A stretch of 38,894 nucleotides of DNA. Source: Candidatus Uhrbacteria bacterium CG22_combo_CG10-13_8_21_14_all_47_17. GTDB taxonomy: Bacteria > Patescibacteriota > Patescibacteriia > 2-12-FULL-60-25. Below are positions 22,521 through 31,027 of this stretch, one piece after another. The notes below the pieces were generated by a model. That model was not told the origin of the DNA. It did not search any database and worked only from the letters and a program-made list of their open reading frames with translations. The stretch is taken from assembly GCA_002786495.1 (NCBI GenBank), contig PCSZ01000050.1, positions 16,390 to 55,283 on the forward strand, given 5' to 3'. Made by a program: the position numbers and the translations under genes. Position 1 is the stretch's first letter. Each line of letters starts with the position of its first letter.

Positions 22521-23991
22521 GCGAGAATCCTCCCTTCCGCGCGTAGCACTCATTGGAAGAACCAATGTTGGAAAGTCCACTCTCTGGAATCGCCTGACAG
22601 AACTCGGTCAAGCATTAGTCAGTGAAAAACCACATACGACGCGAGATAGAAAATACGGACCCGTCCTCTGGAAGGGGTCTCTTTTTGAAATCATTGATAC
22701 CGGCGGAATGGATACGGAGAAAGATGTTATTGGAGAAGGTATTAAGGCGCAGGCGGAAAATGCTATCCGTGATGCAGACATTGTTCTGTTTGTTGTTGAT
22801 ACAAGAACCGGTATTCTTCCGCAGGACTTGGAACTCGCTCAAAAAGTACGCAGCATTGCAAAACATGTTTGGCTTGTCGCGAACAAAGTGGACACGGCCA
22901 GAGTTCTTCCTCTCGCATTGGAAAAAGATTTTTTTAAGCTCGGTCTTGGAGAAGCCTATCCCGTCAGCGCGAACACGAGCTTGGGTATCGGCGATCTTCT
23001 TGACGCCATCCACGTAGAACTTGAGCGCATCGGAAAGCCTCCCGCTCCTTTGAATGAAAAGCATCCGCTCCGCATTGTTCTTATTGGACGTCCGAATGTT
23101 GGAAAGTCTTCCATTGTAAACTCTATGTTGGGAGAAGATCGCGTGATCGTTTCTCCAAAGGCACATACGACACGCGAACCGCAGGACACGCTCATTCAAT
23201 ACAAAGGTCACGATATTGTGATTGTTGATACCGCGGGAATGCGTCGCCGCGCCAAAGTGGAGAAGGGATTGGAAGAAGACGCGGTTGCGCGCAACCAAGC
23301 AGCTCTGAGACAGTCAGATATCGCTCTGCTTGTATTTGATGCAACGGAAGATCCGCGCGCACAGGATAAACGCCTTGCCGGTCTCGTTGAAGAAACAAAT
23401 AAAGGTGTTCTTCTTGTGGCGAATAAATGGGACCTTGTTAAAGACAAAAATACCGTAACCTCAAAACGCTACGAAGATACGCTTCGACGTTCCTTTCCTT
23501 TTATTACATGGGCGCCAATGATGTTCGTGAGCGCAAAAAAGGGACAGCGTACAACGAAGCTTCTTGATGAGGCGCTAAAAATCCAAGAAGAACGCATGCG
23601 CCACATTGATTACAATGCGGTGAACAGAGTTTTGAAGGCAACTATTCAAACGAAACGGCCGTTACAAAGTTATGGCCCAAAGTCGCCAAGAATCTACGAT
23701 GTGGCTCAACTCGGTCATGCGCCACCGACTTTTCTTATTACCGTTCATGGAGATAAACAAAATCTTCATCCAAACTGGTTGAAATTCTTCACAAAACGTC
23801 TTCGTGAAAAATTTGGATTTGAAGGAACGCCAATTAGTGTTCGTGTTCGCCATCTTCCTTCATCCAAATCAAATAGATCCAAAACGACCATGGGACCCGG
23901 AATGGAAGCCGTGGCCGGATCAGCAAAAGAAAAGAAACCTCGCGTTAACCAAACGCGCCGACGTCAGAAACAAGGCGGACGCAGATATTAA
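22510..23991 (+). CDS. der: GTPase Der (EngA), ribosome assembly factor
   Basis: 493 residues with two tandem GTPase domains, unique to Der. Domain 1: G1 GRTNVGKS (16-23), G3 DTGG (63-66), G4 NKVD (125-128). Domain 2: G1 GRPNVGKS (193-200), G3 DTAG (240-243), G4 NKWD (305-308). The C-terminal KH-like domain follows (HAPPTFLITVHGDKQNLHPN), with an added Lys/Arg-rich tail (SAKEKKPRVNQTRRRQKQGG) of about 45 residues that may hold rRNA. Der helps mature the 50S subunit. First G1 has Thr where the family mostly has Pro. Start ATG 22510 inside the 3' end of the LCP gene. Confidence 0.96.
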   Translation: MSIKRESSLPRVALIGRTNVGKSTLWNRLTELGQALVSEKPHTTRDRKYGPVLWKGSLFEIIDTGGMDTEKDVIGEGIKAQAENAIRDADIVLFVVDTRTGILPQDLELAQKVRSIAKHVWLVANKVDTARVLPLALEKDFFKLGLGEAYPVSANTSLGIGDLLDAIHVELERIGKPPAPLNEKHPLRIVLIGRPNVGKSSIVNSMLGEDRVIVSPKAHTTREPQDTLIQYKGHDIVIVDTAGMRRRAKVEKGLEEDAVARNQAALRQSDIALLVFDATEDPRAQDKRLAGLVEETNKGVLLVANKWDLVKDKNTVTSKRYEDTLRRSFPFITWAPMMFVSAKKGQRTTKLLDEALKIQEERMRHIDYNAVNRVLKATIQTKRPLQSYGPKSPRIYDVAQLGHAPPTFLITVHGDKQNLHPNWLKFFTKRLREKFGFEGTPISVRVRHLPSSKSNRSKTTMGPGMEAVAGSAKEKKPRVNQTRRRQKQGGRRY

Positions 23992-23998
23992 TATTGTC

Positions 23999-24018
23999 AT
24001 TCCCGCGGAGGCGGAAAT
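23999..24018. repeat. Intergenic palindrome of the ATTCCC-N8-GGGAAT type
   Basis: ATTCCCGC, loop GGAG, GCGGAAAT in the der-pth gap: an 8-bp stem with one G/T wobble. It matches, with one change, the 20-bp inverted repeat known as dRS3 in Neisseria and the widely seen CATTCCCGCG...GCGGGAAT class of dispersed repeats. Only one copy in this window. Confidence 0.6.
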
Positions 24019-24034
24019 CCAGTACGATACGTCT

Positions 24035-24604
24035 ATGAAACTCATTGTTGGCTTAGGTAATCCAGGTAAAAAACATGAAAACACACGCCACAATATTGGC
24101 TGGCGCGTCGTTGAGCATCTTTCCCTGCATCTTGACGCGGGAGAGCTTGTGAAGAATGAGAAATTTTCCGCAGCGATCAGCGAAGCAAAGCTTGGCGGAG
24201 AAAAGATTTTGTTTGCGGAGCCGCTTACATTTATGAACGCTTCAGGAAAAGCGGTGGCTGCATTGAAACATTTTTACAAGATTGAACTTGAAGATGTTCT
24301 CGTTGTTCACGATGAAATGGATTTTGCGGTCGGAAAATTTGCCTTTGCGAAAGATGGCGGCGATGCGGGTCATAACGGTATTCGCTCTATTATTGACGCG
24401 CTCGGTTCCGACGTTTTTGCGCGTTTGCGCGTTGGCATCGATAGACCAAAGCCGCCTTTAAAGAAAGAAGATTACGTTTTACAACCTTTTGATATGGAAG
24501 AAGTTCCTACAATGGAGCTTGTGAAGGAACGCACTTCCGAAGCGGCCTATGATTGGGCGAAACAAGGCTTGACAAAGGCCATGAATATGTGGAACGGGGT
24601 ATAG
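24035..24604 (+). CDS. pth: Peptidyl-tRNA hydrolase
   Basis: 189 residues, normal length. Frees tRNA from peptidyl-tRNAs released early by ribosomes. Begins MKLIVGLGNPGKKHENTRHN: substrate Asn in GLGNPG and the catalytic His in TRHNIGW; FMNASG, HDEMDF (catalytic Asp) and GHNGIRSI carry the remaining tRNA-binding and active-site residues. The frame is open upstream, overlapping der, but the family start is ATG 24035, 43 nt past the der stop and after the palindrome. dprA follows after 2 nt. Confidence 0.96.
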   Translation: MKLIVGLGNPGKKHENTRHNIGWRVVEHLSLHLDAGELVKNEKFSAAISEAKLGGEKILFAEPLTFMNASGKAVAALKHFYKIELEDVLVVHDEMDFAVGKFAFAKDGGDAGHNGIRSIIDALGSDVFARLRVGIDRPKPPLKKEDYVLQPFDMEEVPTMELVKERTSEAAYDWAKQGLTKAMNMWNGV

Positions 24605-24606
24605 GG

Positions 24607-25728
24607 ATGCAATCCCTTCCTCAAAATGATATCGACTTACAGCGCCTCGCTGTTATCCACTTCCCCGGTTTCGGCTCACGATCTTTAAAAAAGATCCGTG
24701 AAACATTTGGCGACATAGGTTGCGCCTGGTCTGCAAGCACAAAAAAGCTCTCATACATAGGTTTAAGCGAAAAGAAACAAGCGTCTTTTCAGCTTTGGAA
24801 AAAAACATTTGATTTACAAAAAGCGATTTATCGCCTTGCGAGCAATCAAATCGCTCCCCTGTTTCTTCATGATTTAGATTACCCGCCTCTCCTTGGGCAA
24901 ATTTCCGATCCGCCGGAAGTCCTTTTTATTCGAGGTAATTTAAGCGCCGCGCCAGCCATTGCTCTTATCGGAAGTCGAAAACATACATTGTACGGAAAAA
25001 GTGTTGTTGAACGATTAGTGCAAGACTTGGGCGCACAAGGTCTAACAATCGTCTCCGGTCTTGCGCTTGGCATTGATGGACTCGCTCATCGCGCAGCGCT
25101 TCAATCGAAAGCAAATACCATCGCGGTTCTTGGCTCGGGTGTAGATGCGGAATCCATTTATCCGCGCGAACACACACACTTAGCTGCCGACATTGTTGAA
25201 GCAGGCGGTGTTCTTATGAGTGAATTTCCTCCGGGGACGCGTACACGTAAAGAATACTTTCCTATGCGGAATCGCATCATCGCCGGACTCTCTCTTGCGA
25301 CGGTCGTTATTGAAGCGCGCAAAAAAAGTGGTTCTTTAATCACAGCGAGGCTGGCTCTCGACTCAAACCGCGAGGTTCTGGCCGTTCCCGGATCTATATG
25401 GAGTCGAAGCTCTGAGGGCTGTCATCATCTTATCGAGTCAGGAGCACGGCCTTGCGTTTCCGCACAATCTGTGTTAGACGCCATAGCACTGGACCACCCA
25501 ACTCTCGCCGCGGAAGCACGAGCCGCTCTTCCGCTTGGGCCGCTAGAACGGCGTATTTTAGACCTATTATCCGCCCCAATGCATATTGATGACCTTACTC
25601 GAACCGAGCAAATGAGCCCGGCAGAAGCGGCCACCGCCTTAAGCCTTCTTGAGCTAAAAGGCTATGTCTCTCAGACGGGCGGACAGCACTGGGTTTCTTG
25701 CAGTGGTTTGCGATCTGCTCCAGCTTGA
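24607..25728 (+). CDS. dprA: DNA processing protein DprA
   Basis: 373 residues. DprA binds incoming single-stranded DNA and loads RecA during transformation. Domains: N-terminal SAM-like helices (HFPGFGSRSLKKIRETFG), central Rossmann-like DNA-binding domain (ALIGSRKHTLYGKS, then IVSGLALGIDGLAHRAAL, AVLGSGVDAESIYPREH and PMRNRIIAGLS) and a C-terminal winged helix (about 300-365: LLSAPMHIDDLTRTEQMSPA). ATG 24607 is 2 nt after pth. It pairs functionally with comFC (11978) and the T4SS genes. Confidence 0.95.
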   Translation: MQSLPQNDIDLQRLAVIHFPGFGSRSLKKIRETFGDIGCAWSASTKKLSYIGLSEKKQASFQLWKKTFDLQKAIYRLASNQIAPLFLHDLDYPPLLGQISDPPEVLFIRGNLSAAPAIALIGSRKHTLYGKSVVERLVQDLGAQGLTIVSGLALGIDGLAHRAALQSKANTIAVLGSGVDAESIYPREHTHLAADIVEAGGVLMSEFPPGTRTRKEYFPMRNRIIAGLSLATVVIEARKKSGSLITARLALDSNREVLAVPGSIWSRSSEGCHHLIESGARPCVSAQSVLDAIALDHPTLAAEARAALPLGPLERRILDLLSAPMHIDDLTRTEQMSPAEAATALSLLELKGYVSQTGGQHWVSCSGLRSAPA

Positions 25729-25737
25729 TGATATAAC
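25729..25737 (+). promoter_or_regulatory. Extended -10 promoter of topA
   Basis: TGATATAAC, TATAAC at 25732-25737, 8 nt before ATG 25746 and partly in the end of dprA. Leaderless-type start. Confidence 0.6.
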
Positions 25738-25745
25738 CTTAAACT

Positions 25746-28298
25746 ATGGCAAAGCATCTCGTAATTGTAGAGTCTCCAACAAAGGCAAAAACCATCCGAA
25801 AATTTCTCGGGTCGGATTATGATGTCGTCGCATCCATGGGGCATATTCGAGATTTACCGTCTTCCGCAAGTGAAATTCCTGCTGCGGTAAAAGATGAAGC
25901 TTGGGCAAAACTCGGCGTAGACGTTGAACATGATTTTAAACCGCTGTATGTGATCCCAAGCAAAAAAAGCAAAATCATCCGAGAGCTGAAACAAAAGTTA
26001 AAAGACGCGGAAGACATTTATCTGGCAACTGATGAAGACCGCGAGGGAGAAAGCATCAGCGAAGGGCTGTTGGAAATTTTGAAACCCAAAGTTCCGGTGA
26101 AGCGCATGGTTTTTCATGAAATCACCAAAAAGGCTGTAGAGGCCGCTCTTGCGCATCCGCGCGATATTGATGAACGCCTTGTCCGCGCACAAGAAACGCG
26201 ACGCATTTTAGATCGTCTTGTCGGATACAAGGTATCCCCTGTTCTCTGGAAAAAGATCGCCTTTGGACTTTCCGCCGGTCGCGTACAATCGCCTTCGCTG
26301 AAAGCGATTGTTGATCGTGAACGCGAACGCATGCGCTTTATGCGCGCCGCTTACTGGAGCGTAGAAGCTTCCGTTAAGAAAGAGCAGTCTTCTTTTGAAG
26401 CAAAGCTTATTCGAACAGACGGAAAGCGCATCGCAACCAGTAAAGACTTTGACGAAGCTACCGGAAAATTAAAGAAGGAGGATCTTGATTTAATTGATGA
26501 AACGCGGGCAAATAAAATCGCCGAAGAAGTTGTCGGCGCGGACTGGCAAGTTTCTTCCGTTACGGAAAAACCCTTTTCACGAAAAGCGCCGGCACCATTC
26601 ACAACTTCAACACTCCAACAGGAGGCTAACCGTAAACTCAGTCTCTCTTCTCGCGATGCCATGCGCACCGCCCAGTCGCTTTATGAAAAAGGTCACATTA
26701 CGTACATGCGTACGGATTCGACTACGCTTTCCGAAGAAGCGCTCGTAGCGATTCGAAAAGCGGTTCAATTCCGATTTGGAAATGAATATGTTCCCGAGAG
26801 CGCTCGTAAACACACAGCAAAGTCAAAAGGCGCACAGGAAGCGCATGAAGCCATTCGTCCAAGTTTAACCTTTTCCTCTCCCGATGAAATAGGTCTTTCA
26901 GGTGCGGAGCGTGATTTGTATGAACTTATTTGGATGCGAACGCTCGCTTCTCAAATGCCGGACAGTAAGCAGCTTCAAATGACGGTCGTTCTTCAGGTAA
27001 AAAATTACGAGTTCCAAGCCAATGGAATGAAAATCCTCTTCCCTGGATTTTTGCGCGCCTATATTGAAGGAGCGGATGATGTAGAACAAGTCTTGGAAGA
27101 AAAAGAAAATCTTTTACCGGACTTGAAAGCAGATGACGCTCTTGAATGCGATCAGGTAAAACCCTTGTCACATGAGACGAAACCGCCCGCCCGATTCACG
27201 GAAGCCTCGCTGGTTCAATATATGGAAAAAGTTGGTATCGGACGTCCGAGTACCTATGCCAGTACTATCAGTACTCTCCTAGACCGAAAATACGTCTACA
27301 AGGCGGGAAACGCCCTCGTACCAACATTCACAGGTATGGCGGTAACACAGCTCTTAGAACGCCATTTTGACGATCTTGTGGACGCACAATTCACTTCCAA
27401 TATGGAAGAGGCTCTGGATCGCATCGCTTCAGGCGAAGAAGAATGGCTTCCCTATTTAAAACACTTCTATCTTGGAGCAAAAGGTCTTCAAGCGCGTGTC
27501 GACGAAAAAACAGAAAGTATTGAGCCGGAGAATGCAAAAACGGTTGAACTGCCGAACCTGGAAGATTATCGCGTAAAAGTCGGAAAGTTTGGTCCTTATG
27601 TAGAAGCAAAGCTTCCGCGAACCGGCGCAATCGTAAAAACGAATGTTCCAATCGACATGTCGCCATCGGACGCAAATAAAGAAGCCTTCGACGAATTATT
27701 GCAAAAAGCGCAACAAGGTCCGACAAGTTTGGGACAAGATCCGGAAACGGAACAATTCATCTATTTGCGCACGGGAGCTTATGGTCCCTATGTTCAATTA
27801 GGCGAGGAGGAGGAAGGTGCGAAAAAGAAACCAAAACGCGCGAGCATCCCTAAAGACGTTTCAATGGAATCTGTTGATTTAGGAATGGCATTAAAACTTC
27901 TCGCTCTTCCGCGTCTTTTAGGAATGCATCCGGAAACAGGAAAAGAAATTCGTGCTAGCAATGGACGCTTTGGACCTTACATTGTGCATGATGGCGACTT
28001 CCGCAGCTTAAAGAAAGAAGATGATGTTCTCACCGTCACACTTGAACGCGCATTGGAATTGCTCGCTCAGCCAAAACGCGGCCGCGGAGGCTCTACAGGA
28101 AAAGATCTCGGCAAACATCCGGACGATGGGAAGCCCGTTACCCTCCATGATGGAAAATACGGTCCCTACGTCAAACACGGAAAAATAAATGCCACAATTC
28201 CAAAAGAACTCAAACCGGAAGACGTGACTTTGGAAAAAGCGGTTGAACTTATCGCCAACAAAGCTCCAAAAACAAAGACAACAAAAAAGAAGGCTTAA
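25746..28298 (+). CDS. topA: DNA topoisomerase I (type IA)
   Basis: 850 residues. Relaxes negative supercoils via a 5'-phosphotyrosine link. Toprim domain: E9 (VESPTKA), H33 (SMGHIRDLP) and DEDRE at 96-100 binding Mg. The following residues are GESISEGL where most bacterial enzymes have GEAIAWHL. Catalytic Y320 is in HITYMRTDSTT. After the core come four C-terminal repeats of the Toprim_Crpt kind, each with a G-x-(F/Y)GPY motif (VGKFGPYVEA, TGAYGPYVQL, NGRFGPYIVH, DGKYGPYVKH), and a Lys tail. No Cys4 zinc fingers are present. Terminator overlaps the stop codon. Confidence 0.95.
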   Translation: MAKHLVIVESPTKAKTIRKFLGSDYDVVASMGHIRDLPSSASEIPAAVKDEAWAKLGVDVEHDFKPLYVIPSKKSKIIRELKQKLKDAEDIYLATDEDREGESISEGLLEILKPKVPVKRMVFHEITKKAVEAALAHPRDIDERLVRAQETRRILDRLVGYKVSPVLWKKIAFGLSAGRVQSPSLKAIVDRERERMRFMRAAYWSVEASVKKEQSSFEAKLIRTDGKRIATSKDFDEATGKLKKEDLDLIDETRANKIAEEVVGADWQVSSVTEKPFSRKAPAPFTTSTLQQEANRKLSLSSRDAMRTAQSLYEKGHITYMRTDSTTLSEEALVAIRKAVQFRFGNEYVPESARKHTAKSKGAQEAHEAIRPSLTFSSPDEIGLSGAERDLYELIWMRTLASQMPDSKQLQMTVVLQVKNYEFQANGMKILFPGFLRAYIEGADDVEQVLEEKENLLPDLKADDALECDQVKPLSHETKPPARFTEASLVQYMEKVGIGRPSTYASTISTLLDRKYVYKAGNALVPTFTGMAVTQLLERHFDDLVDAQFTSNMEEALDRIASGEEEWLPYLKHFYLGAKGLQARVDEKTESIEPENAKTVELPNLEDYRVKVGKFGPYVEAKLPRTGAIVKTNVPIDMSPSDANKEAFDELLQKAQQGPTSLGQDPETEQFIYLRTGAYGPYVQLGEEEEGAKKKPKRASIPKDVSMESVDLGMALKLLALPRLLGMHPETGKEIRASNGRFGPYIVHDGDFRSLKKEDDVLTVTLERALELLAQPKRGRGGSTGKDLGKHPDDGKPVTLHDGKYGPYVKHGKINATIPKELKPEDVTLEKAVELIANKAPKTKTTKKKA

Positions 28299-28310
28299 AG
28301 CCTTCTTTTT
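28286..28310. terminator. Bidirectional terminator, topA / 28311 gene
   Basis: AAAGAAGGC, loop with the topA TAA stop, GCCTTCTTT and T-run; A- and T-runs on each side serve both converging genes. The topA stop codon lies in the loop. Confidence 0.88.
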
Positions 28311-29444
28311 TTATTTCTTCACCCAATTCCACCAAGATCCAAATAGACGCTTTGCTAAACCGGGTTTCTGTTTTTTAGATGCCGTTTCTTTTGCTTCCCC
28401 GGTGCCGCTACCGCCAAAGGCATTCAAAAGTTTTTCCACCTTCTTTGGCTTGAACTTTTTCTTATCGGCAGAAGGAACTTCTTTCGAACTTGCTCCAGCC
28501 GTTTTTATCTGTTCGGCATTCGATGAAGCTTTTTCTTCTTCCGGGCTTGTTCCCTTTTCTTTTGCCGAAGCTCCAGGAGCGGTCCGTAAACCTTCGTACG
28601 CCTTCATATAGTCAGCCAACGCCGTATCGTGAGCTGTCTCCGCGGCGAGAAATTCTTCTGCGAACTCTTTCGAGAGCGCGTCTTTTACATTGCGCTGCTC
28701 GATCAATGCATCTACTTGAGAACCCTCCATGTTTTCATCATGTGACAAGATTTCTATTTTCTCATTGACGGCGTATAAATCAATTTGATTTTCCGCATGC
28801 TGTAAAGAGATGTAGTCCATTTCGATCTGCGTTTCCAATGCATTCAGGTACTTTTTTTCAATAGGCGTCATCGCTCCTTGATGAGCATCTTTAAATGCCT
28901 GCAAAGTTTGGTTGACCTGTTCATAGTCCGCTTTTGCCGTTTCCAACTTAGATGCTTCTTCTTCTTTAAGCTCTTTCCAATCAAACTTTTCGGATAAAGC
29001 TTCCTCTGCCGAAGCCTCGATTTCTTCTTGCGGGGCGGGTGTGCTTTCCACGGGCTTCAACTTTACAAGAGGAACAGGCTCCGCTTCTTCCTCCTCAGTA
29101 GGCTCTAAAACCTCCTGAGAAACTTCCATTGTTTCTGCTACCGGTTTCCCACTCGCTTCAAAAGACTGAAGCGCTGTTTGAAGGTCCTGTTTTGCCTTCC
29201 CCGCGGCCTCCGTCAGTTCTGCACTCTCCGCTGGAGCGAAAGTCGCCGCTTCAGGTTCGGGCGTTGAAAGTGCATCAAACTGCCCTAAAAGCGTTTGCGT
29301 CTCTGCAGAGGCCAGCGTCTGTAAACCCTCGAATCCTTTCTCCGTGAAAAGCTTCTCCAGATCATTCTCGGAAGTTCCCTCAAAAAGCTGAGCCGCTTCC
29401 GCCTGCGAAGCAGGTGTCTCAAGATCTGTTGCTGGAGCCATCAT
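28311..29444 (-). CDS. Acidic coiled-coil protein of unknown function
   Basis: 377 residues from ATG 29444 (a TTG at 29453 also fits the frame; the next ATG is 29441). Not recognised. Very rich in Glu, Ala, Thr and Pro in the first half (PAQEEIEASAEEALSEKFD), with a helical coiled-coil segment at about 150-290 (ANDYEQVNQTLQAF-type heptads; LETQIEMDYISLQHAENQID) and a basic C-terminus (KKFKPKKVEKLL; ending WWNWVKK). No signal or TM, so cytoplasmic. The acid-to-basic polarity and Trp-rich end could bind the membrane or a partner. Convergent with topA; divergent from rel. Confidence 0.65.
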   Translation of the reverse strand: MMAPATDLETPASQAEAAQLFEGTSENDLEKLFTEKGFEGLQTLASAETQTLLGQFDALSTPEPEAATFAPAESAELTEAAGKAKQDLQTALQSFEASGKPVAETMEVSQEVLEPTEEEEAEPVPLVKLKPVESTPAPQEEIEASAEEALSEKFDWKELKEEEASKLETAKADYEQVNQTLQAFKDAHQGAMTPIEKKYLNALETQIEMDYISLQHAENQIDLYAVNEKIEILSHDENMEGSQVDALIEQRNVKDALSKEFAEEFLAAETAHDTALADYMKAYEGLRTAPGASAKEKGTSPEEEKASSNAEQIKTAGASSKEVPSADKKKFKPKKVEKLLNAFGGSGTGEAKETASKKQKPGLAKRLFGSWWNWVKK

Positions 29445-29491
29445 ATGAGCCAAAGCGTATCACAAAGCCCTGGACGAAGCCAAAATTTCTG

Positions 29492-29500
29492 TGCTAGAAA
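29492..29500 (+). promoter_or_regulatory. Extended -10 promoter of rel
   Basis: TGCTAGAAA, TAGAAA at 29495-29500, 6 nt before ATG 29507; the gap TAAGGA could alternatively serve as a short Shine-Dalgarno. Confidence 0.5.
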
Positions 29501-29506
29501 TAAGGA

Positions 29507-31021
29507 ATGCAAACGGTGTCAACGGCCCCTCATTCGATAGAAGCGCTTTGCGCTCTTGTTTTGTCATACGATCCGAATGCAGATGAGGAAAAGATCAAAG
29601 AAGCCTATACATTTGCAAAAGAGGCGCATAGGAGCCAAAAACGCGCAACAGGCGAGCCCTATATCACGCATCCGCTTGCAACGAGCTTTACGCTGGCAGA
29701 AATGAAACTTCCGCCTCCGATTATTATTGCGGGCTTATTGCATGATGTTCCGGAAGACACGGATCGAACTCTGGACGAAATTGAAGAACGGTTTGGCAGT
29801 GACATTGCCGCCATGGTTGCCGGAATTACGAAACTTGGAAAAATTAAATATCGAGGCATGGAAAGATACATAGAGAATCTTCGTAAGATGTTTCTCTCCA
29901 TGGCAGCCGATGTCCGTGTGGTGTTTATCAAATTTGCTGATCGACTCCACAACCTCGAAACACTTGAGGCCATTCCTCCAAAAAAACAATATCGCATCGC
30001 GCTTGAGTCTCTGGAAATTTTTGCGCCTATTGCCAATCGCCTCGGAATGGGTGAAATCAAGGGACGTCTTGAAGACGCATCTTTTAAATACATTTATCCG
30101 AAAGAATTTGAATGGGTAAAAGAGCTTTCCAAATCCAGCCGCGAAGGAAAACAGGACTATCTAGAGCGCGTCATGCGCTTAACAAAAGAAACGCTGCACA
30201 GCGCAGACCTTAATGATGCTCAGGTTCACGGAAGAGCAAAACATCTTTACTCGCTGTATCGAAAATTAGTGCGCCACGATCGTAATATCGCGCGCGTGTA
30301 TGACTTGATCGCTATTCGCGTCATTGTAGATTCGGTCGCTGATTGTTATGGCGCGCTTGGCATCATTCATAATAAATGGACTCCGCTCAAGGGGCGCATC
30401 AAAGACTACATCGCTCAGCCGAAACCAAACGGGTATCGTTCGCTTCATACCACCGTTTTTTGTGAAGATGGCGAAATTGTGGAATTCCAAATTCGAACAA
30501 AAGACATGCACGTGATTGACGAATACGGTATCGCGGCGCATTGGGCGTATGATGAGGATGGAAAAATCAGTACAAATCCAACACAGAAAAATCGTCAACC
30601 GGAATGGATGCATGAGCTTGCCGATATTCATCGAGAGCTCGCGGACAAAAGAACGTATCTGAAATCCCTTGAAGATTTAAAGATTGATATTTTTAAGGAT
30701 CGTATTTTCGTTTTCACGCCAAAAGGCGATGTTATCGATCTTCCGGAAGAAAGTACCATTATCGACTTCGCCTATGCCATTCATACCGACATCGGAAATA
30801 CCTGCACCGCCGCAAAAGTAAATGAAGAAAACAAATCACTTGATCGCGTATTAAAAAATGGAGACATGGTTGAAGTTTTTGTCGACAAAAGCCGAAAAGG
30901 ACCGAACCCAGGCTGGCTCAAGTTTGCAAAAACCCGTCACGCGCGATCAAAAATAAAACAATACGCAAAATCCCGCATCTCCTCTTGGATCAGCGGGATC
31001 ATTCCCGGAACAGGAAAATAA
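29507..31021 (+). CDS. rel: Bifunctional (p)ppGpp synthetase/hydrolase Rel, without C-terminal ACT domain
   Basis: 504 residues; long RelA/SpoT proteins are about 700-740. HD hydrolase domain at about 30-190 with its metal residues intact (H55, H79-D80, ED at 83-84, D145). Synthetase domain at about 230-350 (YDLIAIRVIV, GRIKDYIAQPKPNGYRSLHT, EFQIRT), also complete. TGS domain at about 390-450 (DRIFVFTPKGDVIDLPEEST). It ends soon after TGS in a basic stretch, lacking the zinc-finger and ACT regulatory parts. Both activities should be present: it makes and degrades the stringent-response alarmone. Ribosome-based control by the missing parts cannot apply as in E. coli. Confidence 0.93.
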   Translation: MQTVSTAPHSIEALCALVLSYDPNADEEKIKEAYTFAKEAHRSQKRATGEPYITHPLATSFTLAEMKLPPPIIIAGLLHDVPEDTDRTLDEIEERFGSDIAAMVAGITKLGKIKYRGMERYIENLRKMFLSMAADVRVVFIKFADRLHNLETLEAIPPKKQYRIALESLEIFAPIANRLGMGEIKGRLEDASFKYIYPKEFEWVKELSKSSREGKQDYLERVMRLTKETLHSADLNDAQVHGRAKHLYSLYRKLVRHDRNIARVYDLIAIRVIVDSVADCYGALGIIHNKWTPLKGRIKDYIAQPKPNGYRSLHTTVFCEDGEIVEFQIRTKDMHVIDEYGIAAHWAYDEDGKISTNPTQKNRQPEWMHELADIHRELADKRTYLKSLEDLKIDIFKDRIFVFTPKGDVIDLPEESTIIDFAYAIHTDIGNTCTAAKVNEENKSLDRVLKNGDMVEVFVDKSRKGPNPGWLKFAKTRHARSKIKQYAKSRISSWISGIIPGTGK

Positions 31022-31027
31022 GTTCTT

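Noticed and set aside
23804-24034. N-terminal extension of peptidyl-tRNA hydrolase
   Set aside because: It overlaps der in another frame and crosses the intergenic palindrome; the family start is at 24035.
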